From positions 124,001 to 188,000 of the forward strand of contig CAWFZA010000008.1 in NCBI GenBank assembly GCA_963820095.1: a stretch of DNA of 64,000 nt. The letters are read 5' to 3'. The notes below the pieces were generated by a model that did no database searches, was not told the origin of the DNA, and was given only the letters and a program-made list of their open reading frames with translations. Positions 10,900-20,091 of the stretch are shown piece after piece (position 1 is the stretch's first letter; every line of letters begins with the position of its first letter). This DNA comes from Roseiarcus sp963820095. GTDB taxonomy: Bacteria > Pseudomonadota > Alphaproteobacteria > Rhizobiales > Beijerinckiaceae. The translations under genes were made by a program, and so were the position numbers.

Positions 10900-11091
10900 T
10901 CATGCTCCGCGCCGGATCTGGCTGGTGCGGGTAGGGGCCGGCGACACTTCGCGTTCCTTGCCGCCAGCCCGGTAGCGGAACATCCAATAGCCCGGCCTTG
11001 GCCGAGCGTCTGGAAAATCATGCATCGCCGTCGCCCTGGCGGTCGGGTTTTTCATCACGCTCCCGAGCGCGGCCTGTGTAAGCTTTGGCAT
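10900..11091 (-). pseudogene. Tyrosine-recombinase (DUF4102-type integrase) N-terminal remnant
   Basis: A 63-codon fragment starting MPKLTQAALGSV and containing YWMFRYRAGGKEREVS, which resembles the DNA-binding N-terminal domain of P4-like integrases (consensus around W-FRYR-GGK-R). It ends at a stop soon afterwards; the catalytic domain with the Arg-His-Arg-Tyr residues is absent. It lies between the peptide operon and the ATP-grasp gene and probably marks an old integration event. The rest of 10716-11178 shows no gene and no clear promoter. Confidence 0.4.
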
Positions 11092-11178
11092 GTGCGTCCT
11101 CAATTTCCGCGCCGCGGGTAATCCGTCGGCCCGACGTTCGCACGACCTCGAGGTTTGCTCCCATGACCTCTATCTACT

Positions 11179-12291
11179 GTGGTCATTGCGTACGAGACTG
11201 AAGTGGCGGCGCGCCGGCGTCTTAGCGCCTTCGGCTACGCGCCCGACGTCGCGGTGGAGATTGCGGTCTATCTCGCCCAGTCGACCGATTTGCCGCAACA
11301 TTCCGGCGACATCGTCACCGCGCTCCACGAGGACGGCCTTCGGGCCGAGTTCATTCCGCTCGACGACGCGCCCAGGCGTCTGAGGGAGCTTCACTCGCGC
11401 CGCGAGGAGACGATCGTGTGGGCGTTGACCGACGGGGTGCGCTTCTACCGCGGCTCGGCTGTTCCGGCGCTGGCCCGCCTGGAAGGCTTCGCCAGGTTCG
11501 GCAGTCCGGCGAGCGCGGCCCATCTGGCGCAGGACAAGTTCGCGAGCCTTGCGCTCGCCGCTGCCGCCGGCATCGCCGTTCCGCCGACGCGCCTTATGGA
11601 GGGCGACAGGGAAATCGCAAGCCTGGGAGCGCCACAGGAGGTGGGAGCGCTGTTCGTCAAACCGAATGCGCTCGGGGCCAAGATCGGCATTTTCTCCGAC
11701 AGCCTTTGTCTCGATCACGCCGACGCGCTCGACCGCGCCCGGCGCATCTGGGGCCGGTATCGCGACCGGGCGCTCATCCAGCCTTTCGTTGAGGGCGACG
11801 ACGTCCGGTTGAGTTTCATGGATTGCGACGGCGCCTTCGTCGATCAGATCGGCGTCGAGCGGGTCACCAAGAATCCTGCCAGCGAGACGGGCGGGGCGTT
11901 CCTGACGATGAAGGACAACGAGACGCTCTCTGGCGCGAAGGACACTCTCGGCGCGCGCGGCGGCTTCGGCGAGCAGCGCACGGCCGCCTTCGTACCGCGG
12001 ATGATCGACTTACGTCGAGAAGCCGACGAGCGATCCCGGCGCGCGGTCGAAGCCGTTGTGGACAGTGCCAGCCGCCTGGCGCGTCTGGTCGGCTTGCGGG
12101 ACTGCTTTTCGATCGACTTTCGCATCGACGCCGCAGGTCGGCCGACGTTCTTCGAATTCGAGGTCTGCCCCGCGGTGACGATCTACGACTTCCAGAACTA
12201 TCTGGCCGGCCGGGGCCTAACACTCGGCGGCGCGCTCGCTAAGGCGATGCGCCGGGCTTTCGCTCGGCGAACGGCGGCGGAGGAGGCATAA
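11179..12291 (+). CDS. ATP-grasp family ligase-like protein
   Basis: Protein of 370 residues related to D-alanine-D-alanine ligase-type ATP-grasp enzymes. Visible elements are KFASLALAAAAGIAVPPT at the start of the ATP-grasp fold, LFVKPNALGAKIGI (nucleotide-binding Lys strand), LIQPFVEGDDVRLSFM, and the metal-binding strand FFEFEVCPAVTIYDF. It is not peptidoglycan Ddl: that family's N-terminal domain motifs are missing and the gene sits beside glycosidase-like and sugar-transport genes. Such enzymes join an acyl-phosphate to an amine; the substrate here is unknown. The start is a GTG at 11179, since no in-frame ATG precedes it. Confidence 0.65.
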   Translation: MVIAYETEVAARRRLSAFGYAPDVAVEIAVYLAQSTDLPQHSGDIVTALHEDGLRAEFIPLDDAPRRLRELHSRREETIVWALTDGVRFYRGSAVPALARLEGFARFGSPASAAHLAQDKFASLALAAAAGIAVPPTRLMEGDREIASLGAPQEVGALFVKPNALGAKIGIFSDSLCLDHADALDRARRIWGRYRDRALIQPFVEGDDVRLSFMDCDGAFVDQIGVERVTKNPASETGGAFLTMKDNETLSGAKDTLGARGGFGEQRTAAFVPRMIDLRREADERSRRAVEAVVDSASRLARLVGLRDCFSIDFRIDAAGRPTFFEFEVCPAVTIYDFQNYLAGRGLTLGGALAKAMRRAFARRTAAEEA

Positions 12292-12589
12292 GGAAAGCAT
12301 TGTCACATCAACCTACTGATTTCCGTTACGATTCAATAATTCAATAGCTTAGCGAGTAGGCAGGGCGCGTCGCGAGAGCCTCTTCTCGCCAGAAATGCCT
12401 CGTCGGGAAGTTCGCAGAACTGGAGCTCGCGACGATCGGCCGCACCAGACAGGAAGCAGCACTTCCCCTGAACCCTGCTTTGACGGACCTCCTGCGAGAC
12501 TGTCTCTGTAGCCCAATTGGCGGATGGTCGTGCTGTCGATACCCGGCCCGACCTTGCCGATGCGGTTCATCAGAGGAATATTTGGCCTC

Positions 12590-13831
12590 ATGACTGTTTC
12601 TTGGAAACTTGCCGCGCAACTCTCAACAAACCATTCCTCTCCCGAGTCGCTCGATCCGCTCGGAATGCTCGAAACGGTGCGTCGAGTGCAGGAGGCGATC
12701 GACCTCGATCTCCTGATTGTCGGCTTTCGAGAGGCGCCAGAAATCTTCCACGAACTCTGCGGCTCCGGCCGTCCGGTCGACGACACTGTGCTTTGGTACG
12801 GCGCTCTTTCCGACTTCGAAGGCATGGAGGATTCGGACCTCATCGTGAACTGGCGGGGCGAACGCAGCCGCGGCTGGGGAGGCTGGGCCGCAAAGGGTGG
12901 TGAAGTGGAAGAGACGTTTCGCTTCGCGTGCCCAAACAATCCGGCGGTGCGCGGGAAGGTGGTCGGGAGGCTTCGCGAGCTCCTCGCTCGATATGCTTTC
13001 GGCGGCGTCTTTCTCGACAAGATCCGCTTCCCTTCGCCCGCCAACGGCATAGATGAAATGCTGTCCTGCTTTTGCGACCACTGCCGGAAAGCTGCGGCAA
13101 CCGTTGACCTCGACCTCGACTCGGTCGTCAAAATCCTCGCGGACCGCGCAATTGACCCCCGCGCTTGTCCGGACGAAACAACGGGCGGCCGAGGCTCCAA
13201 ATGGCTTCAAGCGCTGCTAGCACATAGCCGCATCCTTTCGCGCTTCCTCCGCTTTCGCGCTGACAGCATCGCAGCGCTCGTCGCGGAGCTTGCCGAGGAG
13301 GCGCGGCGCATGAGACGGACGGTGTCGCTGGATCTGTTTTCGCCGTGCCTTGCCCCCCTAGTAGGGCAGGACTACGAACGCCTGAAGCGGCACTGCGATT
13401 GGGTGAAGCCCATGACGTATCGGCTGGCGAAGGGACCGGCCGGATTGCGGCTAGAAATTCCGGCGCTGATCGGCGGGGTCGCAAGCCGATTTGGGCTTGA
13501 TGAGGGACTGATCGTGGAATGGTCCGCGCGCCACGCAGCCTTCGACAAAGACATGCTCCGCGAAACCCGAGAGCGCGCGGTTCCGATCTCCTTCATTCAG
13601 GCGGAGATCCACGCTGCTGTTCGGACGCTCGCGCCCGTCCCTGTCTATTTCGGACTGGAGCTCATCCGTCAGCCGGGCGTCATCGATGTCGATCCGGCCC
13701 ACGTTGTCGAAATGGTGAAAGCGGGCCGCGCGGCGAACGCGGCGGGTCTCGTCATCTCATGGGACCTTATGCATGCGCCGATGGATAGCGTTCGCGCCCT
13801 CGCACAAACGGTTACCGCGGGCGGCCACTAG
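12590..13831 (+). CDS. Putative TIM-barrel glycoside hydrolase-like protein
   Basis: Protein of about 413 residues with the pattern of uncharacterised alpha-amylase-like TIM barrels: GGVFLDKIRFPSP (beta-strand 4 type motif with the conserved Asp), CFCDHC, and CDWVKPMTYRLAKGP followed by ALIGGV. Start at ATG 12590, with AGAGGA upstream; ATG 12560 is an alternative without a visible ribosome site. No signal peptide, so cytoplasmic. A second gene of the same general type lies at 16804-17851, and the two bracket a CUT2 transporter. Hydrolysis or isomerisation of an imported sugar conjugate is inferred. Confidence 0.55.
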   Translation: MTVSWKLAAQLSTNHSSPESLDPLGMLETVRRVQEAIDLDLLIVGFREAPEIFHELCGSGRPVDDTVLWYGALSDFEGMEDSDLIVNWRGERSRGWGGWAAKGGEVEETFRFACPNNPAVRGKVVGRLRELLARYAFGGVFLDKIRFPSPANGIDEMLSCFCDHCRKAAATVDLDLDSVVKILADRAIDPRACPDETTGGRGSKWLQALLAHSRILSRFLRFRADSIAALVAELAEEARRMRRTVSLDLFSPCLAPLVGQDYERLKRHCDWVKPMTYRLAKGPAGLRLEIPALIGGVASRFGLDEGLIVEWSARHAAFDKDMLRETRERAVPISFIQAEIHAAVRTLAPVPVYFGLELIRQPGVIDVDPAHVVEMVKAGRAANAAGLVISWDLMHAPMDSVRALAQTVTAGGH

Positions 13832-13849
13832 CTTGCTGACGACGATGAT

Positions 13850-14914
13850 CTAATCGCACCCCCAAGCAGCCGGGGTCTTTTCGGCGTTCTCTTTCGTCAC
13901 CAGAGGCAGCGGTAAAAAATAGGGCTTGGGGATGTCGGCGTCTTTTCCGCTGAAATGCAGCCAAGCCATTTTCATCGCATTGTAGGCCTGCGGATAGGGA
14001 TCCTGATCGACAGTGCCGAAGATCTTGCCGTCGTGGATCAGTTGCCGGACGTCCTGGGGATAGTCGCCGACAATGAACTTGATCTCGTCGCGCCCGTTGC
14101 GCAGCGCGAAATCAACGGCGGCGCCAGCTTCGGGGCCCTGCATAACGATGGCGTCAAGTTGTCCCTTCGGGAATCGACTGAGAAGATCTTGGACGGCGGC
14201 GAGGGCTTTCGCTGCGTCGAAATCATCGTTCACGCGGGCCACCTCCTCGTACTGCGGGTTCTTTGCGCGAAATTCGTCCCAACCCTTGGCGCGGAGGATT
14301 TGTGGTGATGTGCCAGCGATGCCCATGACGTAGGCGACCTTAGCCTTCTTGCCGCCGAACGCCTGATCCAGAAGCTTGCCTTGCAGCCGACCGAACTCGA
14401 CGTCGTCCGCCCCGACGTAGGTGAGCACATTGACCTCGCTTCGCCCGAAGCCGGCCTTGTTGTTGACCTCGATCAGCGGCACGTGGGCGTCATTGACGAG
14501 CTTGATGCCAGGGATGATTCCATCGCCGGAAGGGGTGAGAAGGATGAGATCCTTCTTCTGCGCGATAAAATTCTGAAGATTGGCGAGCTCAGTCGCGACA
14601 TCGCCGCTGTTGCCGTCAACAAGATCGTATGTGAAGCCGAACTGTTTAGCGCCGTCCTCGAGGCCGGTCTTGAAGTTTGCGTAGAACGGCACCTTCAGGT
14701 AGGCGACACTGACCCCGATTTTCTTGTTGGCAGGCGCGGGAGTGGGGTTCTCCGACAGCCTTTGCGGCGGCGGGCAAGTCAGTTTGTCCGCAAGGGCGGC
14801 AGGAACGAGCGCCGAGAGGAGTCCTGAGGACAGGACGCCAAGCATCAGCGCTCTTTTGACCGCAAAACGCCGCGAACGCGTTTCGCTCGAATTCCTAGAT
14901 TCATTGTGAGTCAT
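13850..14914 (-). CDS. CUT2 sugar ABC transporter substrate-binding protein
   Basis: Periplasmic binding protein of 354 residues. The N-terminal region is basic (SRRFAVKRALMLGVLSSG) with a hydrophobic core and ALVPAALA cleavage site. The Peripla_BP_4 fold is shown by KIGVSVAYLKVPFYANFKTG, LLTPSGDGIIPGIKLVNDAH and IVGDYPQDVRQLI. The C-terminus AAWGCD has a terminal cysteine, and CPPP follows the signal, allowing a disulfide. It lies 148 bp upstream of the permease stop but is read from its own promoter, since it is downstream of the permease on the same strand. Ligand unknown. Confidence 0.88.
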   Translation of the reverse strand: MTHNESRNSSETRSRRFAVKRALMLGVLSSGLLSALVPAALADKLTCPPPQRLSENPTPAPANKKIGVSVAYLKVPFYANFKTGLEDGAKQFGFTYDLVDGNSGDVATELANLQNFIAQKKDLILLTPSGDGIIPGIKLVNDAHVPLIEVNNKAGFGRSEVNVLTYVGADDVEFGRLQGKLLDQAFGGKKAKVAYVMGIAGTSPQILRAKGWDEFRAKNPQYEEVARVNDDFDAAKALAAVQDLLSRFPKGQLDAIVMQGPEAGAAVDFALRNGRDEIKFIVGDYPQDVRQLIHDGKIFGTVDQDPYPQAYNAMKMAWLHFSGKDADIPKPYFLPLPLVTKENAEKTPAAWGCD

Positions 14915-15062
14915 CGGCGATCCTCCCAGTTCGCTATTGCTGCGCGCTGCCGCTCGCGCTTGTCGTTTCTGGATTGTCTCCGAAAGACAGCGACAGGGAA
15001 TATGCTAGCGCATCTCCGTTATTTACAAAACTGCAAATAATATAAGCTGTTCGCCTGGGCTC

Positions 15063-16028
15063 TCATGAGCCAAAGCCCCCCCGCTTCGAATATCCGTCGA
15101 AAGCGACTGCGGCGATAAGGATCAGACCCGTCGCGACGGGCTGCCAGAAAGGCGAGACGCCGAAGAGATTGAGACCGTTTGCAACCACCCCAAGGAGAAA
15201 AACGCCGACGATCGTGCCGGCCATGCGGCCGCGGCCGCCTCCAAGCGGGGCGCCTCCAACAATAACAGCGGCGATCGCGGTAAGCTCGTATCCGAGCGCC
15301 GCCTGCGGCGTCGCGGTCGCCGTCTCGCCGACCAGGATGATCCCCGATATCGCCGCGCAAAAGGACACGAGAACGTAGACCGCGAAGCGCACGCGCGCCG
15401 CGTTGACGCCCATCTGGGCCGAGGCGATTGAATTGCCTCCGACGGCGTAGACATAGTGACCAAAACGCGTTCGGTGGAGAACAACCCCGAGCGACGCGGC
15501 GACGACGAGGAAGAGGATCGCCGGATTGGGAATTCCAAACAGGCGTCCGAGGCCCAGCGTAGTGAATGAATACGGGACGCCAAAGCGTGGGGAGGCGTTG
15601 GTGGCGACATAAATGAGTCCGCGCACGACCGTCATTGTTCCCAGCGTCGCGACGAATGGATTGACTCCGAGATAGGCGATGAGCCAGCCGTTCGTTGCGC
15701 CGACGAGAAGACAGGCCGCGATGGCGCCAATGACGCCGATTGGAATGCCGGGCGCACCCAGGTCGATCATGAGTGTCGCGCCAACAACGCTGGAAAGGGC
15801 GGTTACGGATCCGACAGAAAGATCAAAACCCCCGAGAATGATCGCGAATGTCATGCCGCACGCAATGATTCCGATGATCGAGTTTTGTTGCAGCACATTG
15901 ATGAGGTTCTGATATCTCCCGAAGGTTGACGTCGACGCGAACATGCCCGCGACAAGCAGGATGAAGACGATCAGGACGCCGTGGCGCCTTACGATTGCCG
16001 CGAGCGTGTTCCAGCGGCCAACGGTCAT
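15063..16028 (-). CDS. CUT2 sugar ABC transporter permease (FrcC/RbsC-like)
   Basis: Permease of 321 residues starting MTVGRWNTLAAIVRR. Family motifs are CGMTFAIILGGFDLSVGSV and AAVIVGGAPLGGGRGRMAGT. The chosen ATG at 16028 overlaps the stop of the ATPase gene by 4 bp (ATGA), so the ATPase and permease are coupled. Unlike the first transporter there is one permease gene, so a homodimer is expected. Confidence 0.9.
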   Translation of the reverse strand: MTVGRWNTLAAIVRRHGVLIVFILLVAGMFASTSTFGRYQNLINVLQQNSIIGIIACGMTFAIILGGFDLSVGSVTALSSVVGATLMIDLGAPGIPIGVIGAIAACLLVGATNGWLIAYLGVNPFVATLGTMTVVRGLIYVATNASPRFGVPYSFTTLGLGRLFGIPNPAILFLVVAASLGVVLHRTRFGHYVYAVGGNSIASAQMGVNAARVRFAVYVLVSFCAAISGIILVGETATATPQAALGYELTAIAAVIVGGAPLGGGRGRMAGTIVGVFLLGVVANGLNLFGVSPFWQPVATGLILIAAVAFDGYSKRGGFGS

Positions 16029-16804
16029 GTCCCAGCCCCGGCGGACGCAGCCGCTCCGGTAATCATGCTGACGATCTCGTCTGGGTGGGTCTTCGCCGTC
16101 TGACGATAGCCGATGACCCGCCCGCGGCGCATGACCCAAACGCCGTCGGCAATGCGAAAGATTTGATCGAGATTGTGGCTGATGACCAGTATCGTCAGTC
16201 CCTGCCGCTTCAGCTCGAAAATGACGTCTTCGACCGCTTTGGTCTCCGCGACGCCGAGCGCGGCCGTCGGCTCATCCATTAGAATGAGTTTGGAACCCCA
16301 CGCTCCAGCGCGCGCAATCGCGACAACCTGTCGCTGTCCGCCGGATAGCAATTCGACCGGCTCGGCAATTGGCGGCACGTTGCGTATGAAACGCTCGAGC
16401 ATTTCGCCCGTCTTCGAGAGCATCGCGCGCTTGTCGAGGATATGAAGCGTTTTCGGGCCCATGGTGAGTTCACGGCCGAGATACACGTTCGCCCATACGG
16501 GAAGGTTACCGGCGAGCGCGAGGTCCTGATAGACAGTCTCGATCCCCTGCTCTCGAGCCGCTGCCGGCGAAGCGAAATGGGCGGCCCTCCCCTGGAACTC
16601 AATCGACCCGGAGTCGGGCGTGAGCACGCCGCTGATCATCTTGATCAGCGTGGATTTGCCGGCCCCGTTGTCTCCTACTAGGCCGATGATCTCGCCGGCG
16701 GGGAGGTGAAGCGTGACATCCTGCAAGGCGACGACCGCGCCGAAGCTCTTGCTGATTCGCTCCACGCGAAGCAGAGCGTCCAGCGCCTGTGTGGAATCAT
16801 TCAT
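16025..16804 (-). CDS. CUT2 sugar ABC transporter ATP-binding protein, single NBD (FrcA-like)
   Basis: ATPase of 259 residues with one nucleotide-binding domain: Walker A GDNGAGKS, Q-loop ETVYQDLAL, signature LLSGGQRQ, Walker B LILMDEPT and switch His in VISHNL. Single-NBD ATPases of this type pair with one permease as homodimers, as in the fructose transporter of rhizobia. Its ATG overlaps the upstream gene's TAA by 1 bp, which puts the glycosidase-like gene, the ATPase and the permease in one transcript. This coupling is the main reason to connect the hydrolase to the imported sugar. Confidence 0.9.
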   Translation of the reverse strand: MNDSTQALDALLRVERISKSFGAVVALQDVTLHLPAGEIIGLVGDNGAGKSTLIKMISGVLTPDSGSIEFQGRAAHFASPAAAREQGIETVYQDLALAGNLPVWANVYLGRELTMGPKTLHILDKRAMLSKTGEMLERFIRNVPPIAEPVELLSGGQRQVVAIARAGAWGSKLILMDEPTAALGVAETKAVEDVIFELKRQGLTILVISHNLDQIFRIADGVWVMRRGRVIGYRQTAKTHPDEIVSMITGAAASAGAGT

Positions 16805-17851
16805 TATCGTTGAGTTCCGAGAGCCGCTCGTAGCGAAGCTCCTCTCCCAGCCATCAGGGCCATTCCCGGGAAGACGATCAGCCCGCCGATGTCGTCCATC
16901 GCGATGACCTGCGAAAGTGTTTCGCGCCAATCGTCGTCCGACATCGGAGGCCCCCAGTCTCCGCTGACGTCCGGGCTCCGGTTCGAAATCGGCTTGCAAG
17001 ACCGGCAGCGTCTTTTTCCCAGCGACTTCAACCACAGGAGCGAGCGCCGATGCGATCCACGCAGGCGGTTGCAGCAAGATGTTGTGATAATGCATGGGCG
17101 CGACCCAGTCGACCAACGGCGCGAGATCCTTAATGCGTTGGCCGGTCAACGGCTCGGTCAGCCCGTTGACGTCCGGCACGACGTAGATTCCGAGCTCCGC
17201 GTTGGCATTCGCTGCTTTTAGCGTGCTCTGCGCCTCCCTGACGAAATCGTTCACGACTTTGCATTTGAATTCAACCCACTCGCCCAACCGATTTCGGCGG
17301 ATCCAAGCGGCCCTCGCGGACGTGTTCTCGAGGTCTCGAGGAAGCGCTCCCGCCGCTTCCTCAAACATCGCGAGTGTCGCCGGATCGAAACTTGAATCGA
17401 GCGGCCTGTCTCGTCCCGGCCTGAGCTCGATCTCCCAATGCAATGGCCAGCGAGCAAAATCGAGAAAGATCCCGTCAACGGGATACGACCTCGCAATCGA
17501 CTTGATCTCTTCAAGAGCCTCAATCTGGCGAATGCGGTCAGTCGGCGCCATACCGACATACCACTCCATCTGCTGACGGCGCTGTCCGTTCTCCAGGACA
17601 GGCCAAAGCTCGGGACGCTTCCGCAGGGAACGAAAGTTGGAGGCGTGGTCGGAGAAGCAAGCAACACCCGCGAAGAAGCGCAGTCCCGCGTTGTGCGCTG
17701 CGTCCAACGCGGAGAGTTCGTAGCTATCGCTCTCCGTCATGATCGCGTTGACGCCGCAGTCTCTTAAATGGGCCAATTTGGAATTCACGCGAAACGAGTC
17801 CTCCCAGAAGTCGGGGAAAACGAACGCGCCAACGATCGGGTTAGACGGCAA
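16804..17851 (-). CDS. Putative TIM-barrel glycoside hydrolase-like protein, one frameshift as sequenced
   Basis: About 348 residues after repair. Contains PVDGIFLDFARWPLHWE (barrel Asp motif) and LVDWVAPMHYHNILLQ, the same layout as the 12590-13831 protein. The frame breaks at 16985-16990, where the plus strand reads GAAATC. Removing one A restores GAATC and joins LQAD to SNRSPDVSGDWG, giving the correct C-terminus that ends one base into the ATPase start codon. The expanded GANTC points to a sequencing artefact rather than a dead gene. No signal peptide is visible. First gene of the hydrolase-ATPase-permease operon. Confidence 0.6.
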
Positions 17852-18029
17852 GGCGACCCCCTCGATCTCCAGGTTCAGAACGCCATTTTCGTCTTTGGCA
17901 ATTTGGATGATTAGCAGAACGGAGCGTCACTGTGCTTGGAAGCGCACCCCTAGTGGCGCGAGCCTCCTTGGGCAGAGTCCGCTTTTCTCGTGCTTCCAGC
18001 CCGTTCGTACGGCCGAACTTCGAAGTCGG

Positions 18030-18653
18030 CTAAGCGTCCAGCAGCCCAACGCGATTAAGATCGCGAATGTCTCGGAAGGGCGGAAAGCGCGCCTCGAAGG
18101 GTCGCTTCGAGAAGGACCGGAGTGAGCGCCAACGTCCGTTCCCTTGGACCGCGCCCTTTGAGGCCGTGTAGGGGGCGATGTTGGTCCGCGCGAGTTCGCT
18201 CTGCACCGAGGCGATGTTGATGATCTGTCCCTTCCCGCGTGGGATCATGCGCTTGGCGACCGCCTGACCAACGTAGAACACGGCGTCCAGATTGGTCCGC
18301 ATGAGCTCGCCCCACGTCTCGGGCGGAAAATCCTCCAGCGGCGCGCGGCGCTGGATGCCGGCGTTGTTGACGAGCACGTGAATCGGTCCGATCTCCTGTT
18401 CGATCGAGGCGACGCCGCGTTCGACGCCTTGAGGATCGGTCACGTCGAAAACGGCCGCGTCCGCCGAGAGCCCCTCGTCCTTAAGAGCGGCCACCGCGGC
18501 CGCGACCCTGTCCGGATCGCGTCCGTTGACCACGACGCGCGCGCCCGCTTCCGCCAAACCACGCGCCAGCGCAAGGCCGATCCCACCGGAAGAGCCGGTG
18601 ACCAGCGCAACGACATCGTCAAGCGAGAACAGCCTCCGAATATTGTCCCTCAC
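18030..18653 (-). pseudogene. SDR oxidoreductase (gluconate 5-dehydrogenase/IdnO-like), C-terminally truncated
   Basis: Short-chain dehydrogenase starting at a GTG (18653) with a good AAGGAG site. It has the cofactor motif TGSSGGIGLALA, the NNAG motif and the catalytic YTASK. Normal SDR sequence stops immediately after the active-site Lys, near 18150; the last 40 or so codons are unrelated and the substrate-binding C-terminal third is missing. No other frame carries the missing part, so this is a deletion rather than a frameshift. It is divergent from an L-idonate 5-dehydrogenase-like gene; together they would have interconverted L-idonate, 5-ketogluconate and gluconate. Confidence 0.7.
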
Positions 18654-18804
18654 CCCGCACTCCTTTCTAGGCCAGCCCGTTGCAGAATTTCCTGGCGAAT
18701 TGTTGAGCGGCTCCTCGACCTCGACAACGTTCGCCGGCAGTCCTATCACACGCCAACAAACACGCGGCCGACTTCACGAGTCGCGATGCGGAAGGGTCGG
18801 ATCC

Positions 18805-19839
18805 ATGCGCGCCGTCGTCGCCTATGCCGCGAAGGACATAAGAATCGAAGAGGTCGCCATGCCTGACGTTGGCCCCCGCGACGTTCGGGTGCGGGTTGGC
18901 TTCGGAGGCATCTGCGGCTCCGACCTTCATTATTTCAACCATGGCGGCTTTGGCGCCGTGCGCCTGCGCGAGCCGATGATCCTCGGCCATGAGGTGGCGG
19001 CAACCGTCGAGGAAGTCGGCGCGGCGGTCACGCGGGTGAAGCCGGGCGACCGGGCTGCTGTTAATCCGAGCCTGCCGTGCAACGCCTGCAACTATTGCCT
19101 CATGGGCCGACAGAACCAGTGCCTTGACATGCGCTTCTATGGGAGCGCCATGCGCATGCCGCATGTTCACGGCGCTTTCCGAGAGTCCCTCGTCTGCGCC
19201 GAAGAGCAAGTCTATCCGATCAGCGACGAAACCTCGCTCGAAATGGCTGCGCTGGCGGAGCCGCTGGCCGTCTGCGTCCATGCCGTTCGGCAGTCGGGCG
19301 ATCTTGTGGGACGACGCCTGTTGGTGACTGGCTGCGGCCCGATCGGTGCGCTCGTCATGCTCGCGGCGAGGCGCGCAGGCGCGCTCGAGATTGTCGCCAC
19401 TGACCTCACGGACGCGACGCTGCAATTCGCGCGGAAGATCGGGGCCGACCGCACAGTCAACACCTCTTCCAATCCGGAGGCGCTTACGGCATACGCGCAC
19501 AACAAAGGCTATTTCGACGCTGCTTTCGAGGCGTCCGGCGCGACGTCCGCGCTGCGGAACTGCATCGAAACCGTGCGACCCGGAGGCGTCATCGTACAGC
19601 TGGGCCTCGGCGGCGGCGACATGTCCGTTCCGATGCAGATGGTGACCGCGAAAGAGCTTCAGCTGCGCGGATCATTTCGATTTCACGAGGAATTTGGGGT
19701 CGCGGTCGACTACATCGACAAGGGCCTGATCGACGTCAAGCCGCTGATTTCGGCGACCTTGCCCTTCACTCGAGCGCACGAGGCGTTCGAGCTCGCCAAC
19801 GATCGGTCTAAGTCAATGAAGGTGCAACTCGCGTTCTAG
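18805..19839 (+). CDS. idnD: Zinc-dependent L-idonate 5-dehydrogenase-like (MDR family)
   Basis: Medium-chain dehydrogenase of 344 residues. Catalytic zinc ligands are Cys37 (CGSD) and the His-Glu of GHE at 61-63. The structural zinc site is Cys92, Cys95, Cys98 and Cys106. The Rossmann motif GCGPIGALV follows. The overall pattern, including HYFNHGGFG and the close SDR partner, fits L-idonate/sorbitol dehydrogenases, with L-idonate 5-dehydrogenase favoured by context. ATG at 18805 has GGAAGG upstream. The substrate assignment is inference; family membership is certain. Confidence 0.75.
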   Translation: MRAVVAYAAKDIRIEEVAMPDVGPRDVRVRVGFGGICGSDLHYFNHGGFGAVRLREPMILGHEVAATVEEVGAAVTRVKPGDRAAVNPSLPCNACNYCLMGRQNQCLDMRFYGSAMRMPHVHGAFRESLVCAEEQVYPISDETSLEMAALAEPLAVCVHAVRQSGDLVGRRLLVTGCGPIGALVMLAARRAGALEIVATDLTDATLQFARKIGADRTVNTSSNPEALTAYAHNKGYFDAAFEASGATSALRNCIETVRPGGVIVQLGLGGGDMSVPMQMVTAKELQLRGSFRFHEEFGVAVDYIDKGLIDVKPLISATLPFTRAHEAFELANDRSKSMKVQLAF

Positions 19840-19846
19840 CGAGGCT

Positions 19847-20091
19847 GACCTGACCCCGTTTCTCATCCAGCCATACCGAGAGTCCGGGGTTGATCTGGTC
19901 CGCTCCCCAACGTTGGCCCGCCGGAAGGAGTTTTCCGGCTTTTGTCACGCTGGCGGGCTGGATGCGCCGGCGGGAGTCATGAGGCAAACCGGGGGCTTGT
20001 TGCCGATCGCCCGATGCGGCCGAACCTCGTTGTGGTCCTTGCGCCAATCGTCCAACTTTTCACGGGCGTCGGCAAGGGTCAAGAACCAGTG
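19847..20091 (-). mobile_element. IS3-family element, terminal part with transposase C-terminus
   Basis: Minus-strand frame gives HWFLTLADAREKLDDW, then RKDHNEVRPHRAIG, the classic end of IS3-family OrfB. It runs to a stop at 19945, followed by a non-coding tail ending near 19847 with TGACCTGACCCC on the plus strand, an IS3-like terminus. It is the downstream half of a transposase whose upstream half lies at 21494-21940; the two were separated by insertion of the element at 20092-21493. Confidence 0.75.
20076..20091. repeat. Left copy of 16-bp target-site duplication
   Basis: GGGTCAAGAACCAGTG directly abuts the left end of the ISNCY-like element. The identical sequence abuts the right end at 21494-21509. 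On the minus strand it encodes part of the conserved HWFLTL stretch of the interrupted IS3 transposase, so removing the element plus one copy restores that reading frame. Confidence 0.85.

Noticed and set aside
18030..18150. Treating the SDR break as another GANTC frameshift
   Set aside because: None of the other reading frames beyond the active-site Lys encodes the expected SDR C-terminus, and no expanded GANTC is at the break.
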